DNA of 64,000 nucleotides from contig NZ_JACKUK010000016.1 of NCBI RefSeq assembly GCF_025822765.1, forward strand, positions 438,486 to 502,485, written 5' to 3'. Below, piece by piece: positions 1-8,293 of this stretch (position 1 is its first letter; every line of letters starts with the position of its first letter). Source of the stretch: Mycobacterium barrassiae. GTDB taxonomy: Bacteria > Actinomycetota > Actinomycetes > Mycobacteriales > Mycobacteriaceae. The notes under the pieces are model-generated. The model ran no database searches. It was not told where the DNA came from and saw only the letters and a program-made list of their open reading frames with translations. The translations under genes and the position numbers were made by a program.

Positions 1-287
1 ATGAGCAACGGCCCCTTGGTGTCCGGCCCGCCGTCCTCGGCGGTCTTGGCCCACGGCGGCACCAGCCCCCAGCGCATCGACCGAACCCGGCGGGTCGCCG
101 CGTCGTCGGGCTCGCTGTGGCGTTTCACCACGCTGCTGATGGTCGTGGTGGGCGCGACGTTGTAGTTGGCCGACGACGTCTCCTTCTGCTCCTTCTGCGC
201 CGAGGTGCTCGCCACGCTCTCGTCGATCGCCTGGATCTTCTCCGCCAGCAGGGCCGGGTCGGTGGTCACCGCGAATCGTCCACACAT
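1..287 (-). CDS. SOS response-associated peptidase (SRAP/YedK family), C-terminus beyond window
   Basis: The protein begins Met-Cys-Gly-Arg-Phe, the SRAP signature in which Cys2 becomes the N-terminal catalytic residue after Met removal and crosslinks to abasic sites in single-stranded DNA. About 95 residues are visible. They include the Asn-Tyr-Asn-Val-Ala-Pro stretch near residue 38 and the Met-Arg-Trp-Gly-Leu-Val-Pro-Pro-Trp motif near residue 70, both typical of the family. The gene runs off the left edge, so the catalytic Glu and His of the C-terminal half cannot be checked. It is divergent from aroA with 44 bp between them, as Rv3226c is from aroA in M. tuberculosis. Confidence 0.93.
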   Translation of the reverse strand, partial: MCGRFAVTTDPALLAEKIQAIDESVASTSAQKEQKETSSANYNVAPTTTISSVVKRHSEPDDAATRRVRSMRWGLVPPWAKTAEDGGPDTKGPLL

Positions 288-331
288 ATGTCCCATCGTG
301 GCACGGGGAACCGACAGGGCAGGATATAGCC

Positions 332-1642
332 GTGAGCACATCCGGGCAGTCTCCGCGCGCAGCGGCGGACGAGCGGTGGCAGGCGCCGTCGACGTCGCGC
401 CCGGTGCACGCCACGGTCACTGTCCCGGGGTCGAAATCACTGACCAACCGTGCCCTGGTGCTGGCCGCGCTGGCGACGAGCGACGGGCCGTCGACCATCA
501 GCGGCGCGCTGCGCAGCCGCGACACGGACCTGATGATCGGCGCCGTCCAGGCGCTCGGCGTCACGGTCGAGGGACTCGACACGGAGCTGACGCTGAGCGG
601 CGCGATCGACCCGCAGCCGGATGCGCGCATCGATTGTGGCCTCGCGGGCACCGTGTTGCGGTTCGTGCCCCCGGTGGCGGCACTGAGTTCCACGACGGTC
701 ACCTTCGACGGCGACGAACAAGCCCGCGCGCGACCCATCGCGCCGCTGCTCGACGCGCTGCGCGGTCTCGGAGTCGAAATCGACGGCGACGGGATTCCTT
801 TCAGGGTGCGCGGGTCGGGTTCGGTGGCCGGCGGAACGGTCGAGATCGACGCGTCGTCGTCCTCGCAGTTCGTTTCGGGGCTGCTGCTGTCCGGCGCCGC
901 GTTCACCGACGGGTTGACGATCGTGCACACCGGTGAGTCGGTGCCCTCGGCTCCGCACGTGGCGATGACAGTGGCGATGCTGCGCGACGCAGGCGTCGAC
1001 GTCGACGACAACCGGCCCAACCAGTGGCACGTCTCCCCGGGCACGATCGCGGCCAGGCACTGGAGTATCGAACCGGATCTTTCCAACGCGGTGCCGTTCC
1101 TCGCGGCGGCGGTGGTCACGGGCGGAGCGGTGCGCATCGCCAGGTGGCCGTCGGCGACCATCCAGCCCGCCGATGCCGTCCTGAGCATCCTCAAGAACGT
1201 GGGTTCGATTGTCCGCCAAGGTGATAACTATCTCGAGGTGCAAGGCCCCACCGAGCACGTCGGCCTGGATGTCGACCTGCACGAGGTAGGCGAGCTGACG
1301 CCCGCGGTGGCCGCGCTGGCCGCGCTGGCGCCGACGGGATCGGTGTCTCGGCTGCGCGGGGTCGCACATCTCCGTGGCCACGAAACGGACCGCCTGGCCG
1401 CGCTGTCCGCTGAGATCAACGGTCTCGGCGGCAACTGCGAGGAGACTGCCGACGGACTGCTGATCACGGCACAACCGCTGCACGCGGGGCTGTGGCGGTC
1501 CTACGCCGATCACCGGATGGCCACTGCGGGCGCAATTCTCGGGTTGCGCGTCCCCGGCGTCGAGGTGGAGGACATCGGCACCACCGCCAAGACACTGCCT
1601 GACTTCCCGCAGATGTGGGCCGACATGCTGGCGGGCGATTGA
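332..1642 (+). CDS. aroA: 3-phosphoshikimate 1-carboxyvinyltransferase (EPSP synthase)
   Basis: Sixth step of the shikimate pathway: transfers enolpyruvyl from PEP to shikimate-3-phosphate in the cytosol. The 436-residue product has the usual length. PGSKSLTNR (residues 32-40) carries the substrate-binding Lys35. [10 protein letters not shown] near residue 107 is the PEP-site motif, and [11 protein letters not shown] lies near the C-terminus. The start is GTG with an AGGA-like ribosome site about 8 nt upstream. The stop overlaps the TTG start of rsgA, so the two genes are probably translationally coupled, as in M. tuberculosis Rv3227-Rv3228. Confidence 0.97.
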   Translation: MSTSGQSPRAAADERWQAPSTSRPVHATVTVPGSKSLTNRALVLAALATSDGPSTISGALRSRDTDLMIGAVQALGVTVEGLDTELTLSGAIDPQPDARIDCGLAGTVLRFVPPVAALSSTTVTFDGDEQARARPIAPLLDALRGLGVEIDGDGIPFRVRGSGSVAGGTVEIDASSSSQFVSGLLLSGAAFTDGLTIVHTGESVPSAPHVAMTVAMLRDAGVDVDDNRPNQWHVSPGTIAARHWSIEPDLSNAVPFLAAAVVTGGAVRIARWPSATIQPADAVLSILKNVGSIVRQGDNYLEVQGPTEHVGLDVDLHEVGELTPAVAALAALAPTGSVSRLRGVAHLRGHETDRLAALSAEINGLGGNCEETADGLLITAQPLHAGLWRSYADHRMATAGAILGLRVPGVEVEDIGTTAKTLPDFPQMWADMLAGD

Positions 1643-2619
1643 GCCCTCGCGAGTACGACGAGTCCGACGTCCGGGTGCGACCCGGCAGAGGGTCGCGCCC
1701 GCGAACCAAGACACGGCCCGAGCACGCCGACGCCCACGACGCCATGGTGGTGACCGTCGACCGTGGCCGGTGGGGCTGCGCGCTCGACCGCGACCCCAAC
1801 CGCCGCGTCGTCGCCATGCGGGCGCGCGAGCTCGGTCGCACACCGATTGTTGTCGGAGACGATGTCAGCATCGTCGGCGACGTCTCGGGCAAGCCGGACA
1901 CGTTGGCCCGCATCGTGCGACGTGGTGAGCGCCGAACGGTGTTGCGGCGCACCGCCGATGACACCGACCCCACCGAACGCGTGGTGGTCGCCAACGCCGA
2001 TCAGCTGCTGATCGTGGTCGCACTCGCCGATCCCCCGCCACGTACCGGTCTGGTGCAGCGCGCCCTGATCGCCGCCTACGCGGGCGGACTCGAACCCATT
2101 TTGTGCCTGACCAAGACCGACCTGGCGCCCGCGGAACCCTTCGCCGCGGAGTTCAGCGATCTCGACCTCAAGGTCACCACCGCAGGGCGCGACGACCCTC
2201 TCGACGCGGTGGCACCTCTGCTCGCAGGCAAGGTGACGGTGCTGCTGGGGCACTCCGGCGTCGGCAAGTCGACTCTGGTGAATCGCCTTGTGCCGGAAGC
2301 AGATCGGGCGACGGGTGAGGTGACCGAGATCGGCAGGGGTAGGCACACGTCGACGCAATCGGTCGCGCTGCCGCTGAGTATGGGCGGCTGGGTGATCGAC
2401 ACCCCGGGTATCCGCTCGTTCGGCTTGGCGCACATCGAACCCGATGACGTGATGCTCGCATTCTCCGACCTGGCCGAGGCGATCGAGGACTGTCCCCGCG
2501 GCTGCGGCCACATGGGTCCGCCCGCCGACCCCGAATGTGCGCTCGACACGCTGACCGGGCCCGCCGCCGGCCGGGTGGCGGCGGCGCGGCGACTGCTCGC
2601 GGCGCTGCGCGACACCTGA
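1639..2619 (+). CDS. rsgA: Ribosome small-subunit-dependent GTPase RsgA
   Basis: Circularly permuted GTPase that checks 30S subunit maturation. An N-terminal OB-like region is followed by the G4 motif TKTD, then the P-loop GHSGVGKST, then DTPGIRSF (G3). This permuted order defines the family. A C-terminal zinc-binding segment has Cys-X4-Cys-X-His-X8-Cys spacing. I chose the TTG start at 1639 because it makes a 4-nt overlap with the aroA stop and gives 326 residues starting like other mycobacterial RsgA proteins. An in-frame start at 1615 inside aroA is possible but less likely. The gene ends 5 bp before a strong hairpin. Confidence 0.94.
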   Translation: MSPREYDESDVRVRPGRGSRPRTKTRPEHADAHDAMVVTVDRGRWGCALDRDPNRRVVAMRARELGRTPIVVGDDVSIVGDVSGKPDTLARIVRRGERRTVLRRTADDTDPTERVVVANADQLLIVVALADPPPRTGLVQRALIAAYAGGLEPILCLTKTDLAPAEPFAAEFSDLDLKVTTAGRDDPLDAVAPLLAGKVTVLLGHSGVGKSTLVNRLVPEADRATGEVTEIGRGRHTSTQSVALPLSMGGWVIDTPGIRSFGLAHIEPDDVMLAFSDLAEAIEDCPRGCGHMGPPADPECALDTLTGPAAGRVAAARRLLAALRDT

Positions 2620-2624
2620 CGGCG

Positions 2625-2677
2625 GCGATTTGTGTGCGTTGAGGAGCGCTGAGCGCTCCTCAACGCACACAAATCGC
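2625..2677. terminator. Perfect 26-bp-arm hairpin between rsgA and the C39-like gene
   Basis: Arms at 2625-2650 and 2652-2677 are exact reverse complements separated by one base. No U-run follows on the plus strand. It sits 5 bp after the rsgA stop and ends 9 bp before the direct-repeat element of the next gene, so a terminator or insulator role is likely. Such long perfect arms are far beyond what termination needs. See the matching finding. Confidence 0.7.
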
Positions 2678-2686
2678 TGGAACCGC

Positions 2687-2707
2687 TCAAGAATCCTTCA
2701 AGAATCC
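2687..2707 (+). promoter_or_regulatory. Tandem direct repeat (TCAAGAA x2, 11-bp period), SARP/OmpR-type site
   Basis: TCAAGAATCC occurs at 2687-2696 and again at 2698-2707, an exact 10-mer repeated with an 11-bp period. Exactly 66 bp separate it from the ATG at 2774. The same element at the same distance precedes the paralogous gene starting at 22289. The next 66 bp are also conserved between the two loci (CGGTAG; CGAAYCTTTYCTCA; CGAGA and AAGGAAA near the start), so this is a duplicated promoter. The regulator is not proven; the EmbR-like SARP in this window is the leading candidate. Confidence 0.7.
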
Positions 2708-2773
2708 CGGTAGCGCCGCCGCCGAATCTTTCCTCAACGCCGCCGACAACCGGCCAAACGAGAGGAAAGAAAC

Positions 2774-3412
2774 ATGAAGAAGACCCTGCAGAACAACCTC
2801 GCCCGTGGCATCGCAGCTGCCGCCCTGATGGGTGTCGCGCTCGGGTTATCGGGCGTCGCGCACGCCGAAGTCGTCGGCAATCCCGACGACATGGCCGGAT
2901 GGACGGTCGCACAGTCCTACGACGACTGCGCGCTCATGGCCGCCGCCGACGTGATCGGCCAGATGACCGGCAACGAGCCTTCCGAGGAGGACATCATCGA
3001 CTTCGCGAGGAACACGCCGAGCGTGGCGGAACCCGGCGACATGATCTACGTCATGGGGCAGACCGACGACGATCCAGACGCCGGAACCATCTTCAAGGAC
3101 CTGCCGATCGTGCTCGATCACTATGGCGTCAACGGAAAGTATGTGGGCGGTGCCAGCTTGGGCGCGCTGGAGGGAGTACTGCGGGACGGCGGGGCGGTAA
3201 TCGTCAATCTCAACGCCGAGACCATCTGGGATGCCGAGGGTGACCGGACCTCCTCCGACCATGCCGTCGTGGTCACCGGCGTCGACACCGACGACGGCAT
3301 TGTGCACCTGAACGACAGCGGCCCCGACGACGGCGCCGACGAGCAGGTCAGCATCGACACCTTCATCGCCGCCTGGCAGACCAGCGGCACCGAGATGGTC
3401 GTGACGACTTAA
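2774..3412 (+). CDS. Secreted C39-peptidase-like protein (copy 1)
   Basis: A 212-residue exported protein. The signal peptide has Lys-Lys at the N-terminus, a hydrophobic core, and probable cleavage after AHA (residue 31). The mature part looks like a papain-fold C39-like domain: DDCALMAAADV puts the nucleophile at Cys52, SSDHAVVVTGVD gives His163, and HLNDSG gives Asp181. That is a complete Cys-His-Asp triad. Residues of the type NAETIWD and DDGADEQV are shared with the copy at 21606-22289. No ABC transporter or bacteriocin precursor is adjacent, so a classical leader-peptidase role is not supported. The substrate is unknown. A GAGAGGAAAG ribosome site precedes the ATG. Confidence 0.85.
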   Translation: MKKTLQNNLARGIAAAALMGVALGLSGVAHAEVVGNPDDMAGWTVAQSYDDCALMAAADVIGQMTGNEPSEEDIIDFARNTPSVAEPGDMIYVMGQTDDDPDAGTIFKDLPIVLDHYGVNGKYVGGASLGALEGVLRDGGAVIVNLNAETIWDAEGDRTSSDHAVVVTGVDTDDGIVHLNDSGPDDGADEQVSIDTFIAAWQTSGTEMVVTT

Positions 3413-3427
3413 CCCTTAGACGCGAAA

Positions 3428-3457
3428 AGCCCTCCCCCCGTAAGGGGAAGGGCTCTT
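3428..3457. terminator. Bidirectional terminator between the C39-like gene and desA3
   Basis: AGCCCT-CCCC (3428-3437) pairs with GGGG-A-AGGGCT (3444-3454), with one bulged A. CTT follows on the plus strand, and TTTT follows the stem on the minus strand. It lies 15 bp after the plus-strand stop and 22 bp beyond the convergent desA3 stop. Confidence 0.75.
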
Positions 3458-3479
3458 CGTCGTGAGATTCGCCGTCAGA

Positions 3480-4724
3480 TCAGCCAGCGAGCTCGCGCCG
3501 GCTCTGCATCCGCTTCTCGCGGCGTCGCGTACGCACCGCGGCGATAGCCGACTTGAGGCCACGTCGCTGGTCCGGCTCGAGTTCGGCGAACATCATTTCG
3601 CTGCGGGTCTCCGGTGCGTCGTCCGCGGTGTCACGCAGATACTTGTCCGGCAGGGACAGCTTGGCGATGGTCCGCCACGTTTTGGCGTACTGCACCAGGA
3701 ACGAACCGGTCGTGTAGGGCAGGTCGTACTTGTCGCACAGCTGCCGCACCCGGATCGAGATCTCCGCGTACCGGTTGCTCGGCAGGTCCGGGTACAGGTG
3801 ATGCTCGATCTGATGCGACAGGTTGCCGCTCATGAACCGCAGCGCAGGACCGGCTTCGAAGTTGGCGCTGCCCAGCATCTGGCGCAGGTACCACTGGCCC
3901 TTGCTCTCGCCAACCATGTCGGTCTTGGTGAATTTCTCTGCGCCGTCGGGGAAGTGGCCGCAGAAGATGACCGCGTTGGCCCACACGTTGCGGATGATGT
4001 TGGCGACGGCATTGGCCTTCAGCGTCGACTTGAAGGTGGCACCCGGCGACAGCGACGTCAGCGCGGGCCAGACAACATAGTCTTTGGCGACCTGCTCACC
4101 GGCCTTGATGCCGAACTCCCGCAGGCGAACGAGGGTTGCCTTGCGATCGTCACGGCCCTTGAAGATCTTGCCGAGCTCGAGGTGCTGAAGTCCTACACCC
4201 CATTCGAAGAGCGCCATCAAGATCGTGTTGAAGCCGAGGTTGAACAGGTTCATCGGCTTCCATTTGGCATCCCGGGTGACTCGGATGACGCCGTAGCCCA
4301 CGTCGTCGTCCATGCCGAGGATGTTGGTGTACTTGTGGTGCATGAAGTTGTGGGTGAAGCGCCAGTGTTTGGACGACCCGCTCATGTCCCACTCCCAGGT
4401 CGAGGAGTGAATCTCGGGATCGTTCATCCAGTCCCACTGGCCGTGCATGACGTTGTGGCCGATCTCCATGTTCTCGATGATCTTGGCCACGCCCAGCGTG
4501 ACAGAGCCCGCCCACCACGCCGAGCGGCGTGAGCTCGCGGCCAGCATGACCCGGCCCGCGATCTCGAGGGCGCGCTGGGCGGCGATGGTGCGACGGATAT
4601 AGCGCGCGTCGCGCTCGCCGCGGGAGTCTTCGATGTCCTGACGGATGGAATCCAGCTCGAAGGCCAGGCTCTCGATGTCCGACTCGGACAGATGTGCAAA
4701 TTCGGGGACGTCAGTGATCGCCAT
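3480..4724 (-). CDS. desA3: Membrane stearoyl-CoA delta-9 desaturase
   Basis: Di-iron acyl-CoA desaturase that makes oleoyl-CoA, matching M. tuberculosis DesA3 (Rv3229c) in sequence and place. Three histidine boxes are visible: HNVMH (residues 90-94), HNFMHH (125-130) and HQIEHH (304-309). I placed the start at the second ATG of the MPMA sequence because AGGAGG is then 7 nt upstream and the protein begins MAITDV as in M. tuberculosis. Hydrophobic segments flank the boxes. The reductase gene follows upstream on the same strand. Both genes have their own operator-like site, so they are co-regulated rather than simply co-transcribed. Confidence 0.95.
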   Translation of the reverse strand: MAITDVPEFAHLSESDIESLAFELDSIRQDIEDSRGERDARYIRRTIAAQRALEIAGRVMLAASSRRSAWWAGSVTLGVAKIIENMEIGHNVMHGQWDWMNDPEIHSSTWEWDMSGSSKHWRFTHNFMHHKYTNILGMDDDVGYGVIRVTRDAKWKPMNLFNLGFNTILMALFEWGVGLQHLELGKIFKGRDDRKATLVRLREFGIKAGEQVAKDYVVWPALTSLSPGATFKSTLKANAVANIIRNVWANAVIFCGHFPDGAEKFTKTDMVGESKGQWYLRQMLGSANFEAGPALRFMSGNLSHQIEHHLYPDLPSNRYAEISIRVRQLCDKYDLPYTTGSFLVQYAKTWRTIAKLSLPDKYLRDTADDAPETRSEMMFAELEPDQRRGLKSAIAAVRTRRREKRMQSRRELAG

Positions 4725-4752
4725 TGGCATCCCTCCTCTCGTGTACCTACGC

Positions 4753-4780
4753 TACCGTAACCTACCTACCCGTAGGTTAC
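4753..4780. promoter_or_regulatory. TetR-type operator-like inverted repeat upstream of desA3
   Basis: GTAACCTAC (4757-4765) and GTAGGTTAC (4772-4780) are exact reverse complements around a 6-bp centre, 28-56 bp before the desA3 start. The 13-mer TACCGTAACCTAC (4753-4765) recurs exactly at 5954-5966, upstream of the reductase. Which repressor binds is not known from the sequence. Confidence 0.65.
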
Positions 4781-4793
4781 CGGCCAGTAAACC

Positions 4794-5942
4794 TTATACG
4801 TCCAGCACGCAATCGCCCGAAGCAGCGGACACGCATGTCTGTATCCGGGACCCGGGTTCGTGTTCGGCACCGGTCCGCAAGTCGCGGACGTGCCCGTCGA
4901 TCAGGCCGACGACACATGACTGGCATATACCCATTCGGCAGCCGAACGGCATCCGGACGCCCGCGTCCTCACCTGCCTCCATCAGTGGTGTGGCGGCGTC
5001 CACGGTGACGGTCTTGCCGCTGCGCGCGAACTCCACGGTGCCGCCCTGCCCGTGCGGTGCCGCCTTTGACACCGCGAACCGCTCCAGATGCAGCCGGTCT
5101 TGGAGGTTCGAGGCCGACCAGGCGCGTTCGGCAGCGTCGAGCATGCTCTCGGGGCCACACGCCCAGGTCTGACGTTCGCGCCAGTCGGGCACCACGTCGT
5201 CGAGCCTGGACAGATCCAGCCGGCCGTCGGTGCGGGTGGTCCGCACCCGGAATCGGTAGCCGTCGTGGGCACGTTCGAGATCCGCCAGTTCAGCGGCGAA
5301 GAGAACGTCGGAATCGGTTGGCGCCGAATGCAAGTGGACGACATCCGTGATCTGATCGCGACGCGTCAGCGTCCGCAGCATCGACATCACCGGCGTAATG
5401 CCAGAGCCGCCGGTGATGAACAGCACCTTCGCGGGTGCGGGGTCCGGCATCACGAAATTGCCCTGTGGCGCGGCCAGCCGCACGATCGTGCCGGGAGCCA
5501 CCCCGCCAACCAGGTGAGTCGACAGGAAACCCTCGGGCATCGCCTTGACGGTGATGGTGATGGTGCGGCTGGATCGGGCTGCGCCCTCCGTCACCGGACT
5601 CGACGTCAGCGAGTAGGACCGCCACCGCCAGCGTCCGTCGACCAGTAGCCCGATGCCGATGTACTGCCCGGGTTGGTAGTCGAACGAGAAGCCCCACCCC
5701 GGCTTGATCACCAGGGTCGCGGAGTCCTCGGTCTCGCGGCGGACCGCAACGACGCGGCCCCGTAGCTCCCGGGCAGACCACAGCGGATTCGCCAGCTTCA
5801 GATAATCGTCGGGCAGCAGCGGCGTGGTGATGCGCGCAGCGACGGTGCGCAGCGCGTGCCAGGCCGGATGTTTGACACCGACGACGCCTTTGCGCTTCGT
5901 GTCGGCGACATTGGCCGAGATCTTCACTTGATTCTTGGCCAT
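4794..5942 (-). CDS. Ferredoxin-NAD(P)H oxidoreductase partner of the acyl-CoA desaturase
   Basis: Supplies electrons to DesA3; the M. tuberculosis counterpart is Rv3230c. The 382-residue product has a flavin-binding motif RSYSLTSSP, a nucleotide-binding motif [11 protein letters not shown], and a C-terminal plant-type 2Fe-2S domain with CRMGICQSC and a later Cys in the segment IQTCVS. I chose the ATG at 5942 because the protein then starts MAKNQVK and upstream in-frame residues look non-coding. The stop lies 13 bp beyond the desA3 operator, leaving 69 bp to the desA3 start. Confidence 0.93.
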   Translation of the reverse strand: MAKNQVKISANVADTKRKGVVGVKHPAWHALRTVAARITTPLLPDDYLKLANPLWSARELRGRVVAVRRETEDSATLVIKPGWGFSFDYQPGQYIGIGLLVDGRWRWRSYSLTSSPVTEGAARSSRTITITVKAMPEGFLSTHLVGGVAPGTIVRLAAPQGNFVMPDPAPAKVLFITGGSGITPVMSMLRTLTRRDQITDVVHLHSAPTDSDVLFAAELADLERAHDGYRFRVRTTRTDGRLDLSRLDDVVPDWRERQTWACGPESMLDAAERAWSASNLQDRLHLERFAVSKAAPHGQGGTVEFARSGKTVTVDAATPLMEAGEDAGVRMPFGCRMGICQSCVVGLIDGHVRDLRTGAEHEPGSRIQTCVSAASGDCVLDV

Positions 5943-5948
5943 GGAACC

Positions 5949-5966
5949 TACGGTACCGTAACCTAC
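5949..5966. promoter_or_regulatory. Operator-like palindrome upstream of the desaturase reductase
   Basis: TACGGTACCGTA (5949-5960) is a perfect 12-bp palindrome only 7-18 bp before the start codon. It overlaps the 13-mer TACCGTAACCTAC (5954-5966) shared with the desA3 operator. The position suits repression, because a bound protein would block the translation initiation region or transcription start. Confidence 0.6.
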
Positions 5967-5994
5967 GCGTCCGTACCCAATGGTGTAGTCGCCA

Positions 5995-6492
5995 TCACAG
6001 CAGTTCAAGCAGGAACGGCAGCTCCTGCGCCGCGTACCAGGCCAGGTCGTGATCCTGGGCGTCACCGACGGTCAGTTCCGCATCCTCGTCACCGAGGTCG
6101 GCCTCGTCGACGGCGTCGATCGCCGCCAGGACCGCGGACTCAGCATCGGCGTTGTCGACGTATGCGGCGACCACGTCGTCGAATGCGATCGGACCGGCCA
6201 ATCGCACCACCGCGTCGTCGAGGTCCGGCCGGGGACTCGCCCCGTCGACCTCGACCTCCACCACCGCCCGCCGTGGCGGCAGGTCCGATGTGCCCTCCCC
6301 GGCGAGTAGACGCAGCGACGCCAGCGCGGCCTCGCGCAATGCGACGTCGGCGAGTTCATCGTCGTCGCCCTGGGCGTAGGCCTCGCGCAGTGTCGGCGTC
6401 ACCGCGAACGCGGTGCCGCTGCGGGCGTGCAACGTCCGGTCGGCGACGAGCTGCTGCAGGAGGGCCAGGGTCGCTGGGACGTACACACGCAC
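5995..6492 (-). CDS. DUF6912 family protein (Rv3231c-like)
   Basis: Conserved actinobacterial protein of 165 residues starting MRVYVPATL. No catalytic motif, signal peptide or membrane segment is evident. The C-terminal half is acidic ([19 protein letters not shown]). It lies 52 bp upstream of the desaturase reductase and 9 bp downstream of the BCCT transporter stop, in the place where Rv3231c sits in M. tuberculosis. Its function is unknown; the name rests on overall similarity to that family as I recall it. Confidence 0.8.
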   Translation of the reverse strand: MRVYVPATLALLQQLVADRTLHARSGTAFAVTPTLREAYAQGDDDELADVALREAALASLRLLAGEGTSDLPPRRAVVEVEVDGASPRPDLDDAVVRLAGPIAFDDVVAAYVDNADAESAVLAAIDAVDEADLGDEDAELTVGDAQDHDLAWYAAQELPFLLELL

Positions 6493-6501
6493 GCGGGAAG
6501 G

Positions 6502-8238
6502 TTAACCGGCGCCGTTGGTCCCGGCGTCAGGATCCTTCTCGACGGCGATGACGAAGTCGTCTCCGTGCTGGGTGACGCCGGTGACGACCGCATTGTTGAT
6601 CGCTTCGGATGCGTACTGACGACGCACCACCTTGGGGTCGGTGCGCAGGTCCTTCACCAAGGCCACCGCCAGACCGATCATGACGAGCAGGAACGGCAGG
6701 GCCGCAATGATGGTGATGGTCTGCAGGCCCGTCAACCCGTCCTCCCCGCCGACGAGCAGCATCACCGCCGCCACCGCGCCCATCGCGACACCCCAGAAGA
6801 TGACGGTGCCCCTGCCGGGCTTGATCGTGCCGCGCTCGGACAGCGAGCCCATCACGATCGAGGCCGCGTCCGCCCCCGACACGAAGAAGATCGCGACCAA
6901 CACCATTACCAGGACGCTTGCGATCGCCGCGATCGGATACTGGTCGAGAACCCCGAACAGCTGCGCCTCGATGCTGCCCTCCCCCGCGAGGTCGACGCCT
7001 TCCTGCTGGATTCGGATCGCTGCTCCGCCGAACACCGCGAACCAGATCAGCGACACCAGGCTCGGCACCAGCAGCACGCCCGCGACGAATTGCCGGATCG
7101 TGCGGCCACGAGAGATCCGTGCGATGAACATGCCGACGAACGGCGTCCACGACACCCACCACGCCCAGTAGAAGATCGTCCAGGACTGCAGCCAGGCGTT
7201 GACGTCGGCGCCCTCGGCGCCGGTGCGCGCAGACATCATCGCGATGTCGCCCAGGTAGCTGGCCATCGCCGTCGGGATCAGGTTGAGAATGAAAACCGTT
7301 GGGCCGACGACAAAGAGGAACAGCGCCAGCACGAGGGCCAGCACCATGTTGGTGTTCGAAAGCCATTGGATGCCCCGCGCGATGCCCGAAACCGCGGACA
7401 GCACGAAGGCAATCGTGAGCACAGTGATGATCACGATCAGGATCGTGTTGCCGGTTTCGCCGATGCCTCCGACGATCCGCAGGCCACTGCGGATCTGAAG
7501 GGCCCCCAGCCCGAGTGATGCCGCCGACCCGAACAGCGTGGCGAAGATCGCCAGCATGTCGATGACCTTGCCCCACGTCCCGTGTGCCCGGCGGCCCAGC
7601 AGCGGCTCGAATGCCGAACTGATGAGCTGTAGCCGCCCCTTGCGGTACACGCCGTAGGCGATCGCCAGCCCGACCACCGCGTAGATCGCCCACGGATGCA
7701 GCGTCCAGTGGAACAACGTGGTCGCCATCGCGGTCTGGATGGCCTCCGGGTTACCCGCAGCGCCGGTGCCCGGGGGCGGGTCGGTGAAATGCGAAAGGGG
7801 CTCGGCGACACCGAAGAACATCAGACCGATGCCCATGCCGGCGGAGAACATCATCGCGACCCAGGACACGCCGTTGAACTCGGGTTCCTCGTCGTCTCGA
7901 CCCAGCGGGATCGTGCCGTAGCGGCCGAGCGCAAGCCAGAGGACGAACACCACGAAACCCGACCCGGTCAGCACGAACAGCCATCCGGTGTTGTTCATCA
8001 CCCAGGTCAGTGCGCTGGTCGAGGCGCTGGCCAGCGAGGGTGTGCTGACAAACCCCCACACCAGGAACGCGATGGCGATGACGGCGGTGACGCCGAAAAC
8101 GACCCAGTCCACGCCCCTCGAGCGCGTGTACGCGGCCTCCTCGACGGGTACATCAAGCACTGGATGGGGAACGACCTGGTCAACGGGTGACGACAGAGCC
8201 CGTTCCACGGATTTTCGGTTGTCGGCGCCAATAGTCAC
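6502..8238 (-). CDS. BCCT family betaine/carnitine/choline transporter
   Basis: Twelve hydrophobic segments and the tryptophan-rich BCCT signature in segment 8 (YWAWWVSWTPFVGMFIARIS) identify a secondary transporter for quaternary ammonium osmolytes. Segment 3 shows GMGIGLMFFGVAEP. The N-terminus is hydrophilic and the C-terminal tail is short and charged, so there is no long BetP-like osmosensory helix. The start is uncertain: GTG at 8238 follows a GAGGGGG ribosome-like run at longer than usual spacing, while an in-frame TTG at 8274 is possible. M. tuberculosis has ppk2 rather than this gene between Rv3231c and tgs3, so this is a local replacement. Confidence 0.9.
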   Translation of the reverse strand: MTIGADNRKSVERALSSPVDQVVPHPVLDVPVEEAAYTRSRGVDWVVFGVTAVIAIAFLVWGFVSTPSLASASTSALTWVMNNTGWLFVLTGSGFVVFVLWLALGRYGTIPLGRDDEEPEFNGVSWVAMMFSAGMGIGLMFFGVAEPLSHFTDPPPGTGAAGNPEAIQTAMATTLFHWTLHPWAIYAVVGLAIAYGVYRKGRLQLISSAFEPLLGRRAHGTWGKVIDMLAIFATLFGSAASLGLGALQIRSGLRIVGGIGETGNTILIVIITVLTIAFVLSAVSGIARGIQWLSNTNMVLALVLALFLFVVGPTVFILNLIPTAMASYLGDIAMMSARTGAEGADVNAWLQSWTIFYWAWWVSWTPFVGMFIARISRGRTIRQFVAGVLLVPSLVSLIWFAVFGGAAIRIQQEGVDLAGEGSIEAQLFGVLDQYPIAAIASVLVMVLVAIFFVSGADAASIVMGSLSERGTIKPGRGTVIFWGVAMGAVAAVMLLVGGEDGLTGLQTITIIAALPFLLVMIGLAVALVKDLRTDPKVVRRQYASEAINNAVVTGVTQHGDDFVIAVEKDPDAGTNGAG

Positions 8239-8293
8239 CGGTGAACCATTCCCCCTCAGCACGCATCTAATCAAGATCGCGCAAATTTGGTTA

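Noticed and set aside
1615-1638. Start of rsgA 24 bp upstream, inside aroA
   Set aside because: The TTG at 1639 makes the common 4-bp overlap and matches family N-termini better, though the upstream start cannot be excluded.
437-1843. 468-codon open frame on the minus strand across aroA
   Set aside because: Arg-rich translation without family features; the aroA frame carries conserved motifs and explains the stretch.
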